A stretch of 5,929 bases of DNA. Source: Pseudomonadota bacterium. GTDB lineage: Bacteria; Pseudomonadota; Alphaproteobacteria; UBA8366; JADFVY01. The stretch covers positions 1-5,929 of the forward strand of contig DAOVHN010000171.1 of the NCBI GenBank assembly GCA_030671915.1, written 5' to 3'. Made by a program: the position numbers and the translations under genes. This document shows positions 1-5,510 of this stretch, one piece after another. The notes under the pieces were generated by a model, which was not told the origin of the DNA, ran no database searches, and saw only the letters and a program-made list of their open reading frames with translations. The stretch's first letter is position 1, and every line of letters begins with the position of its first letter.

Positions 1-113
1 TCGGCGCGGATCATCGAATGCATCAGGTCCAGCTTGCTGCTTTCGCCATGGATGTCGCCGATTGCGTAAATGACGCTGCCGGGCGGCGCGGCCCTGTTAC
101 CGGGCCCGTTCAA
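1..113 (-). CDS. Metallophosphoesterase / serine-threonine protein phosphatase family, N-terminal fragment (runs off left edge)
   Basis: Only the first 37 complete codons are in the window; the gene continues beyond base 1. On the minus strand the reading reaches V-I-Y-A-I-G-D-I-H-G about 14-23 residues from the proposed start. GDIHG (bases 45-59) is the first metal-binding signature of calcineurin-like phosphoesterases, where the Asp and His help hold the two-metal centre. The following K-L-D-L-M-H-S-M-I resembles the leucine-rich helix after this motif in bacterial PPP-type phosphatases. The proposed start is TTG at 113-111, the only start-like codon I found between the upstream regulator's end and the motif. 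It overlaps that gene's TGA stop as TTGA, which suggests translational coupling. The substrate (phosphoprotein, diadenosine tetraphosphate or other nucleotide) cannot be told from this fragment. The family call is fairly sure; the exact start is less so. Confidence 0.78.
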   Translation of the reverse strand, partial: MNGPGNRAAPPGSVIYAIGDIHGESSKLDLMHSMIRA

Positions 114-652
114 CTCCGCGGCGCGTATTTCGCCAGAATGCGCTGCAGGGTCCGGCGGTGCATCTTCAGCCGCCGCGCGGTTTCCGAGACATTGCGCCCG
201 CATTGCTCGTAGACCCGCTGGATATGTTCCCAGCGTACCCGGTCGGCCGACATCGGGTCTTCCGGCGGCGGCGGCAAGGCCCGTTCGGTCTCGGTCAGGG
301 CCGCCGTAATCGCGTCGGCGTCCGCCGGCTTCGCCAGATAATCCACCGCGCCGGCCTTCACCGCCGCGACCGCGGTGGCGATATTGCCGTACCCGGTCAG
401 CATCACGATGCGCATGTCTTCGTGCGCCTCGCGCAACGCCTCGACAACCTCCAGCCCGTTGCCGTCCGCCAGCCGCAGATCGACCACCGCATAGCCCGGC
501 GGCTCCGCCTTGGCCGCGGCCAGACCCTCGGCCACGCTGGCCGCGGTCGCAACGGTGAAGCCGCGATCTTCCATGGCACGCGCCAGCCGGTTGCGCAGCG
601 GCGCGTCGTCGTCGACGATCAGCAGATTCATATCCTCGCCATTTTCAGCCAT
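110..652 (-). CDS. regA: RegA/PrrA/ActR-type redox response regulator
   Basis: This 180-residue cytoplasmic DNA-binding response regulator is the partner of the kinase just upstream. The receiver domain spans about residues 8-120: acidic pocket D14-D15-D16, phospho-acceptor D58 (VVDLRLADGNG), switch T86 (MLTGYG) and K108 (LAKP). A four-proline hinge at 127-130 follows, then a Fis-type helix-turn-helix at about 139-177 with the segments VRWEHIQRVYE and NVSETARRLKMHRRTLQRIL. The proline hinge and near-invariant HTH are hallmarks of RegA/PrrA/ActR, and the length is close to the usual ~180-185. In this family the phosphorylated form controls respiration, carbon and nitrogen fixation and, in phototrophs, photosynthesis genes; which of these apply here cannot be seen. 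The start is 7 bases after the kinase stop, with only a weak purine-rich ribosome site. A second Met at codon 8 (base 631) has GAGG only 2 bases upstream, so the first Met is kept. The name regA, prrA or actR depends on species convention. Confidence 0.95.
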   Translation of the reverse strand: MAENGEDMNLLIVDDDAPLRNRLARAMEDRGFTVATAASVAEGLAAAKAEPPGYAVVDLRLADGNGLEVVEALREAHEDMRIVMLTGYGNIATAVAAVKAGAVDYLAKPADADAITAALTETERALPPPPEDPMSADRVRWEHIQRVYEQCGRNVSETARRLKMHRRTLQRILAKYAPRS

Positions 653-659
653 TTACCCG

Positions 660-2012
660 TTACCAGCCTCTTGCCGGCTGGTCCCCCGAATCACTCTGTT
701 CGATAGCTTCAAGCATAGTGCGTGGCCAGCGTATGACAACCTCCGCGCCTTCATTGTTGCCGAAAGAGATCGTGGCGCCGGTGCGCTCCAGCAGTGTCTG
801 CGCGATGAAAACCCCCAGCCCCATATGGCCTTCCTCGCCGCGGCGGCTGGAAACGTATGGTTCGCCCAGCGCCATCAGTACGTCATGGGGGAAGCCCGGC
901 CCGTCGTCAAGTATGCTGATTTCCGCCTCTTCCGCCGACCAGGCGATGGTAATCTCCACCTTGCCGCCGGCGAACTGCACGGCATTTTGTATCAGCGTGC
1001 CGACGGCCAGCAGGATTTCCGGGCTGTGCGCGATCTCCGGCTCGGCCGACTCGTCCTTCGGGTCGAGAGCGATATCCAGCTCGATGTTTTCGCGGTCGCC
1101 TTTATGCGGATTCGCGGCCTCCTCGATCAGTGCCGACAGCGGCGTATGTTCGAACGGCATGCCACCCATTTCGTCGGGGTGGCGCGACAGTTTCGCCAGG
1201 ATATCGCGGCAACGGTTGGATTGGCTGATCAGCAGCTGGACGTCCTCGGCGAATTCGCTGTCGGGCGGCACCGTCCGGGCCAACTCCCCCGCGACCACGG
1301 CGATGGTGGCCAGTGGCGAGCCCAGTTCATGCGCCGCGGCTGCCGCCAGCCCGCCCACCGCCGCGAACCGCTGTTCGCGCGCCAACGCCTGGCGCGTCGC
1401 GGCGAACGCCTCCGACATGCTGCGGGCTTCCTCGGCCACGGACCAGACGTAGGACGATATGAATACGGTAGCCACCGACAGACCCGTCCACAGGCCCAGT
1501 AAATAGGTCGGCGGGTGGAAGAACGCCCCCGGCGGATCCCAGGGTAGCGGCATGTGCCAAAGACTGAGAACGCTGATGGTTGCGATTGCCAGCGCGACCA
1601 GCGCCGCCGTCGCGTTGCGCGACAGGATGGTGGCCGAAACGGTAACCGGCGCCAGGATCAGGATGGAGAAGGGGTTGTGCAGCCCGCCTGTCAGGTACAG
1701 CAACGCCGCCAGTTGCACCAGGTCGGAGCCCAGCACCAGGGCGGTCTCGCGGTCACCCAGCCGGGCCCTTGGCGCGCGCCGGGCGGCCAGCCAACCGTTC
1801 GAGATCGCCAGGGTCAGGATCACGGCGAAACAGGCAGCGATCGGCAGCTCGTATCCCATGCCGAACCGGACCGTCAGGATCGCCATAGCCTGGCCGCCCG
1901 CCGCGATCCAGCGGATCAGAATCAGCGTGCCGACCCTCAACCGACCCATCCGCGCGATCGCTTCCCGTCGCCGGTCGCTGAAACTCACTGTTTGCGATTT
2001 ATTGCTGTTCAT
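660..2012 (-). CDS. regB: RegB/PrrB/ActS-type membrane redox sensor histidine kinase
   Basis: This is an inner-membrane sensor kinase that phosphorylates the adjacent RegA-type regulator. Numbering is from the ATG at 2012 (450 residues). About six hydrophobic segments lie between residues 27 and 190. The quinone-binding signature GGLHNPF is at 109-115, in the position known for RegB. The H-box HELGSPLAT has phospho-acceptor H228. A cysteine in NRCRDIL (C268) lies exactly 40 residues after it, the same spacing as H225 and C265 of Rhodobacter capsulatus RegB, where the Cys is the redox switch. The ATPase domain shows N-box LIQNAVQFA (N343), DDGPGF (369-374) and GLGVFI (398-403). The open frame extends to a GTG at 2036 (458 residues). 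ATG 2012 is preferred because an AGGG lies 12 bases before it, a longish spacing, while the GTG has no visible ribosome site, and because it puts the His close to the family's usual number. One oddity is Ser232 where family members usually have Thr. Confidence 0.94.
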   Translation of the reverse strand: MNSNKSQTVSFSDRRREAIARMGRLRVGTLILIRWIAAGGQAMAILTVRFGMGYELPIAACFAVILTLAISNGWLAARRAPRARLGDRETALVLGSDLVQLAALLYLTGGLHNPFSILILAPVTVSATILSRNATAALVALAIATISVLSLWHMPLPWDPPGAFFHPPTYLLGLWTGLSVATVFISSYVWSVAEEARSMSEAFAATRQALAREQRFAAVGGLAAAAAHELGSPLATIAVVAGELARTVPPDSEFAEDVQLLISQSNRCRDILAKLSRHPDEMGGMPFEHTPLSALIEEAANPHKGDRENIELDIALDPKDESAEPEIAHSPEILLAVGTLIQNAVQFAGGKVEITIAWSAEEAEISILDDGPGFPHDVLMALGEPYVSSRRGEEGHMGLGVFIAQTLLERTGATISFGNNEGAEVVIRWPRTMLEAIEQSDSGDQPARGW

Positions 2013-2052
2013 TACCGGATAAAACCCTGCCCACACGCGAAGGGCAAGGGAT

Positions 2053-2922
2053 TCATACCACTAGCCCCGCCAATTCCTCGCTGACCCGCCATAGCCGCGC
2101 CGCGTCGTCGTCGTTGCAAGCCTGTGGGGCGGGGGTGCGGATCTTCCGGTCCTTGAAATATTTACCCGTCACACCCTCGATTTCCGGGGTGGCCGCCAGC
2201 CAGACCGCCGTGTCCGCACCTTTTTCATTGCTGCGGCAGAAGGGGCGGTACAGCGCCTGCAGATATGGCATCCAGCCCGTCCTGTTATTGCGCCCGAATT
2301 GCGAGGCAACGACGCCGGGGTGCAGCGCGTTGGCCGTCACCTCCGCCGCGTTCAGCCGTCGGGCCAACTCGCGGGTGAACAGGATATTGGCCAGCTTCGA
2401 CTGCCCATAGGCCTTCCAGCCGCCATATTGCCGCTCGCCCATCAGGTCGTCGAACGCGATGCGCCCGTCGCCATAGCCGATCTTGTGCGCCTCCGACGAC
2501 ACGTTGACGATTCGCGCCGGCCCACTCTCGCGCATCCGGCCGAGCAGCATGTTGGTCAGCAGGAAATGCCCCAGATGGTTGACCGCGAAGGTGGTCTCGA
2601 TGCCGTCCTCGGTCACGCCAAACTCCATATGGATGGCCCCGGCATTGTTCACCAGCACATGCAGCGGCCGGCCCGAATCGAGGAAGGCCGCCGCCGCTTC
2701 GCGGACCTGGCGCAGCGAGCCCAGATCGGCCAGCAACAGGTCGATATCGTCATTGCCGCTGCGCAGCGATATCTCGGCCATCGCGGTCTCGCCGAGGTCG
2801 CGGTCGCGGCACAGCAGGACGAGGCTGGCGCCCATCTTCGCCAGCTTGATGGCGGCGGCCTTGCCGATGCCGTTACTGGCCCCCGTTACCAGACAGACCT
2901 GTCCCCGCATCGGTTGTGGCAT
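2053..2922 (-). CDS. Short-chain dehydrogenase/reductase (SDR), retinol-dehydrogenase-like
   Basis: This 289-residue NAD(P)-dependent oxidoreductase has a complete classical SDR core. The cofactor-binding TGASNGIG is at 13-20, D66 lies in the LLADLGS adenine-pocket strand, and NNAG is at 92-95. The catalytic set is N115, S142/S143 (VNVSSEAH), Y172 and K176 (YGQSKLAN), followed by HPG at 201-203. The Arg in LLCRDRD (about 37-42) after the second strand suggests NADP(H) preference. The layout and C-terminal extension resemble the RDH/WW-domain-oxidoreductase group often annotated as retinol dehydrogenase or plain SDR; the substrate cannot be deduced. No signal peptide is seen, so it is probably cytoplasmic. 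The start has a strong AAGGAG 6 bases upstream, overlapping the end of cobT, whose stop is only 3 bases away. It lies between cobT and regB on the same strand, so it is probably co-transcribed. No known cobalamin step needs this enzyme. Confidence 0.92.
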   Translation of the reverse strand: MPQPMRGQVCLVTGASNGIGKAAAIKLAKMGASLVLLCRDRDLGETAMAEISLRSGNDDIDLLLADLGSLRQVREAAAAFLDSGRPLHVLVNNAGAIHMEFGVTEDGIETTFAVNHLGHFLLTNMLLGRMRESGPARIVNVSSEAHKIGYGDGRIAFDDLMGERQYGGWKAYGQSKLANILFTRELARRLNAAEVTANALHPGVVASQFGRNNRTGWMPYLQALYRPFCRSNEKGADTAVWLAATPEIEGVTGKYFKDRKIRTPAPQACNDDDAARLWRVSEELAGLVV

Positions 2923-2925
2923 GTA

Positions 2926-3945
2926 TTACTCCTTGTCGCTGACGCCTGCCTCGGCGAAGGTCGCCATTCCGATATGGCAATTGACCGCCGCCCTTAAAAG
3001 ACCCAGCGCCAGCGCCGCGCCCGACGCCTCGCCCAGCCGCATGCCCAGATTCAGCAGCGGCTCCTTGCCGATCGCCTGCAACAGGCGGATATGGCCCGGC
3101 TCGGCCGAACAATGCGCAACGGTGCAATGGTCGATCAGTTGCGGGTCGATGCGGTGCAAAATCGCCGCGGCCGCCGTGGTGGCGTAACCGTCCAGCAATA
3201 CCGGCACCCGGCCCATGCGCGCCGCGATGATTGCGCCCGTGATGGCGGCAAGCTCACGCCCACCCAGCCGGCGCATGATTTCCAGCGGGTCGCCCTTCGC
3301 CTCGGCGTGCAGCACCACGGCCTCGGCGACAACACGCGTCTTGTTGTCCAGCGCGCCGCCCTGCACGCCCGTGCCCGGGCCGGTCCAGTCCGATGCCTCG
3401 CCGCCATACAGGGCGTGGCACAGGGCCGCCGCGCTGGTCGTGTTCGCAATACCCATCTCGCCCAGGCAGATGAGGTCGATGCCATCCTGCACCGCCAGCA
3501 TGCCGTAGGCCATTGCGTTGGCGCATTCGGCGTCGCCCATCGCGGGGCCCTGGCTGAAGTCGGCTGTCGGTTCTTCCAGCCCCATCTCATAGACCTGCAG
3601 TTCCGCGTCGAAGGTCTTGCAGAGCTGGTTGATCGCCGCGCCGCCGGCCCGGAAGTTCGCCACCATCTGCACCGTGACTTCCGGCGGGAAGGCCGAAACG
3701 CCCCGCGCCGCGACCCCGTGATTGCCCGCGAAAACCGCCACGCGCGGCCTTTCCAGCCTCGGCGGATGACTTCCCTGCCAACGGCACAGCCACTCGCTCA
3801 ATTCCTCCAGCCGGGCCAGCGCGCCGGGCGGCTTTGTCAGCTGCCCCTCGCGGTCCTTGGCCTTTGCGGCGGCCTCGTCGTCGGGGCCCGGCAGGGTACC
3901 CAGAATTTCGCGAATTTCCTTCAGTGAGCCGATAGTGTCGCCCAT
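2926..3945 (-). CDS. cobT: Nicotinate-nucleotide:dimethylbenzimidazole phosphoribosyltransferase (CobT)
   Basis: This cytoplasmic enzyme transfers phosphoribose from nicotinate mononucleotide to 5,6-dimethylbenzimidazole, giving alpha-ribazole 5'-phosphate, the lower-ligand precursor of cobalamin. At 339 residues it has the normal family length. Diagnostic segments in order are KPPGALARLEEL (38-49), FAGNHGVAARGVSAFP (72-87), VTVQMVANFRAGGAAIN (90-106), GEMGIANTTSAAAL (162-175), TGPGTG (188-193) and, near the C-terminus, NLGMRLGEASGAALAL (299-314). E306 matches the catalytic-base Glu (E317 in the Salmonella enzyme). The ATG is preceded by a very good AGGAGG with 5-base spacing. It is the first gene of the leftward set and is divergent from cobS across about 97 bases. 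In Pseudomonas denitrificans nomenclature the same enzyme is called CobU. Nothing appears missing or broken. Confidence 0.97.
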   Translation of the reverse strand: MGDTIGSLKEIREILGTLPGPDDEAAAKAKDREGQLTKPPGALARLEELSEWLCRWQGSHPPRLERPRVAVFAGNHGVAARGVSAFPPEVTVQMVANFRAGGAAINQLCKTFDAELQVYEMGLEEPTADFSQGPAMGDAECANAMAYGMLAVQDGIDLICLGEMGIANTTSAAALCHALYGGEASDWTGPGTGVQGGALDNKTRVVAEAVVLHAEAKGDPLEIMRRLGGRELAAITGAIIAARMGRVPVLLDGYATTAAAAILHRIDPQLIDHCTVAHCSAEPGHIRLLQAIGKEPLLNLGMRLGEASGAALALGLLRAAVNCHIGMATFAEAGVSDKE

Positions 3946-4042
3946 GCAATCCTCCTGTTTGTCCTTATGGCCCCAACGATGCTGCTGCTCTATAAATCAT
4001 CGTAACGGCTGGCGGCAGCCGAAATTGTGGGAGAGGGACATA
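3946..4042. promoter_or_regulatory. Divergent intergenic region between cobT and cobS, presumed to hold both promoters
   Basis: This short gap separates two oppositely oriented gene sets, so promoters for both most likely lie here. It is locally AT-richer in the middle, with TATAAAT at 3991-3997 that could be a -10 element in either direction; no clear -35 element is visible at normal spacing. A 6-base inverted repeat, ACGATG (3976-3981) and CATCGT (3998-4003), brackets this AT patch, with half-sites 22 bases apart centre to centre (about two helical turns), as an operator might have. The cobT ribosome site (AGGAGG on the minus strand, 3951-3956) and the cobS site (GAGAGGG, 4031-4037) sit at the two ends. 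There is no room for a cobalamin riboswitch of usual size and no B12-box-like sequence was noticed. Confidence 0.5.
4006..4021 (+). repeat. Small perfect hairpin in the cobS leader
   Basis: CGGCTG (4006-4011) and CAGCCG (4016-4021) are perfect inverted complements around the loop GCGG, giving a 6-pair GC-rich stem. It lies between the AT-rich patch and the cobS ribosome site. There is no T-run after it, so it is not a standard intrinsic terminator. It could be a leader stem, part of an operator, or chance in GC-rich DNA. Confidence 0.35.
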
Positions 4043-4822
4043 TTGGCCCGGATGAGCGACAAGCAAGATGATGCCCGGCCCGGCCCGAAACGCTGGCTGA
4101 GCGCGCCGGCGGTGGCGCTGATGTTCCTGACCCGCCTGCCGGTGCGCGGCCCGCAAGTGGAGCTCGCGGGCGCCGTGGCCGCCTTTCCGCTGGTCGGTAT
4201 CCTGGTCGGGGCGCTGGGCGGCGGTGCTTTCTGGTTGGCGGTGCTGGCCGGGTTGCCGATGTTGGCCTGCGCTCTCATCGCGCTCGCGGTGACCGCCGTG
4301 GTGACCGGCGCCTTGCACGAGGACGGGCTGGCCGATACCGCCGACGGGCTGGCCGGTCACACGGCCGAGGATTCCATCCGCATCATGCGCGACAGCCGCA
4401 TTGGCGGGTACGGCGTGCTGGCGATGATCTTCAGCGTCGGCCTGCGCGCGGTGGCCCTTGCGGCGCTTGCCGACCCGCTGGCGGTGGTTCTGGCGATGGT
4501 CGCGGTCGGCGCAACGTCGCGCGCCGCCGTGCCGGGCGTGATGCTGGCGTTGCCCAGGGCGACCTCGACCGGGCTCGGCGCGGCCGCCGGCAAGCCCGCC
4601 GCCGCCGACACGTGGTTCGGTATCGCGGTTGCCGCCCTGTTGGGGCTGGCCTTGCTGGGGCCGGTGGGGGCGCTCGCGACCCTTGCCGCCGCCACTGTTG
4701 CTACCCTGGTTATCGCCGCCCTTGCGCGGCGCAGGCTGGGCGGCTACACCGGCGATATTCTTGGCGCGGTGCAGCAGGCGGCGGAAATCGCCGCATTGCT
4801 GACACTCGCTGCGGTAATGTGA
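4043..4822 (+). CDS. cobS: Adenosylcobinamide-GDP ribazoletransferase (cobalamin synthase CobS)
   Basis: This integral membrane enzyme joins adenosylcobinamide-GDP to alpha-ribazole (phosphate), the last assembly step of the cobalamin nucleotide loop. Numbering is from the Met at 4052 (256 residues). The signatures are MFLTRLPV (24-31), FPLVGILVG (45-53), the metal/substrate motif LHEDGLADTADGLAG (88-102), RDSRIGGYG (113-121) and GYTGDILGAVQQ (231-242). Several long hydrophobic Ala/Leu/Val segments follow 45, 68, 125, 143, 190 and 205, as expected for a polytopic protein of about 250 residues. The start is uncertain: TTG at 4043 has AGGG (4034-4037) at an ideal 5-base spacing, while ATG at 4052 is 14 bases from it. 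I chose TTG, which adds three residues. The open frame runs further upstream into the cobT region, but that part is antisense to cobT and is rejected. The P. denitrificans name is CobV. Confidence 0.95.
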   Translation: MARMSDKQDDARPGPKRWLSAPAVALMFLTRLPVRGPQVELAGAVAAFPLVGILVGALGGGAFWLAVLAGLPMLACALIALAVTAVVTGALHEDGLADTADGLAGHTAEDSIRIMRDSRIGGYGVLAMIFSVGLRAVALAALADPLAVVLAMVAVGATSRAAVPGVMLALPRATSTGLGAAAGKPAAADTWFGIAVAALLGLALLGPVGALATLAAATVATLVIAALARRRLGGYTGDILGAVQQAAEIAALLTLAAVM

Positions 4823-4835
4823 GGGAAGCACGAAT

Positions 4836-5510
4836 ATGACAACGACCGTAACCCGCTGGTGGTGGGTCCGCCACGCGCCCGTGCCGAACCCCGAGGGCCG
4901 CTGCTACGGTCAGGGCGACAAGGACTGCGACGTTTCCGATATCGAATCCTTCCAGGGGCTCAGCACCATGCTGCCCGGCGGCGCGGTGCTGGTAACCAGT
5001 GATTTGCTGCGCACGAAAAAGACCGCCGCGGCCATTGCCGAGGCCGGGCTGGACCTGCCCGACCCGATCGAGGAACCCAGCCTGCGCGAACAGTCCTTCG
5101 GCGCCTGGCAGGGCATGACTCATCCGGAAATCTGGGACTCGCGCGGTGGCCGCCACCCCTATTGGCTGGCCCCCGCCTATGAACGCCCGCCCGAGGGCGA
5201 GAGTTTCGCCGACGTCCTGGCGCGCCTCGCCCCGACGGTAAACCGGCTGACCCGCGAACATGCCGGGCGCGATATCGTCTCGGTTGGCCATGGCGGTACG
5301 GTGCGCGCGGCGCTGTCCATCGCGCTCAGCCTGCATCCCGAATCGGCGTTGGCTTTCACCATCGAAAACCTGTCGCTGACCCGCCTCGACCATATCGCCG
5401 GGGCCGACGGCATCTCCCACTGGCGCGTCGTGGCGGTAAACCAGCGGCCGAAGCTGGACGACGTCTCCCTGCTGCGCGACTCGTGGGTCAAGGCCGAAGC
5501 CAAGGCCTGA
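4836..5510 (+). CDS. cobC: Histidine phosphatase family protein, probable alpha-ribazole(-5'-phosphate) phosphatase (CobC-like)
   Basis: This 224-residue protein of the phosphoglycerate-mutase-like histidine phosphatase superfamily carries the catalytic RHA at 12-14 (H13 is the phospho-acceptor). It also has SDLLRTKKTA with R59 at 55-64, the acid-bearing LREQSFGAWQG (E85 is the likely proton donor) at 83-93, and the second catalytic His in VGHGGTVRA (H152). Position and family suggest it removes the 5' phosphate from alpha-ribazole phosphate or adenosylcobalamin phosphate in the nucleotide-loop pathway. The family alone would not prove this, since close relatives act on sugar phosphates. It starts 13 bases after cobS; its ribosome site GAGGGAAG overlaps the cobS stop. 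Its own TGA overlaps the next ATG (TGATG), so coupling with cobU is likely. The N-terminal triple Trp (8-10) before VRHA is somewhat unusual but lies in the first beta strand. The family call is firm; the substrate is inferred. Confidence 0.86.
   Translation: MTTTVTRWWWVRHAPVPNPEGRCYGQGDKDCDVSDIESFQGLSTMLPGGAVLVTSDLLRTKKTAAAIAEAGLDLPDPIEEPSLREQSFGAWQGMTHPEIWDSRGGRHPYWLAPAYERPPEGESFADVLARLAPTVNRLTREHAGRDIVSVGHGGTVRAALSIALSLHPESALAFTIENLSLTRLDHIAGADGISHWRVVAVNQRPKLDDVSLLRDSWVKAEAKA

Noticed and set aside
510..1502. Long plus-strand open frame (330 codons) opposite regA/regB
   Set aside because: It lies wholly antisense to two genes with full family motifs, its translation is Arg/Gln/Ala-rich with no recognisable domain, and such shadow frames are common in GC-rich DNA.
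2013..2052. Possible promoter or terminator between the SDR gene and regB
   Set aside because: The 40 bases show no stable hairpin with a T-run and no convincing -35/-10 pair, so there is no support for a transcription boundary.
4006..4021. RegA/PrrA binding site in the divergent region
   Set aside because: I looked for paired GCG-N-C/G-N-CGC-like half-sites as described for PrrA and found only the GC-rich hairpin, which does not fit the pattern convincingly.
3857..4042. Upstream extension of the cobS frame to an ATG at 3857
   Set aside because: The added residues overlap the 5' end of cobT on the other strand and do not resemble a CobS N-terminus; a good ribosome site lies just before 4043.
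3965..4831. Minus-strand open frame (288 codons) opposite cobS
   Set aside because: His/Gln/Gly/Arg-rich low-complexity translation, antisense to an unmistakable CobS.
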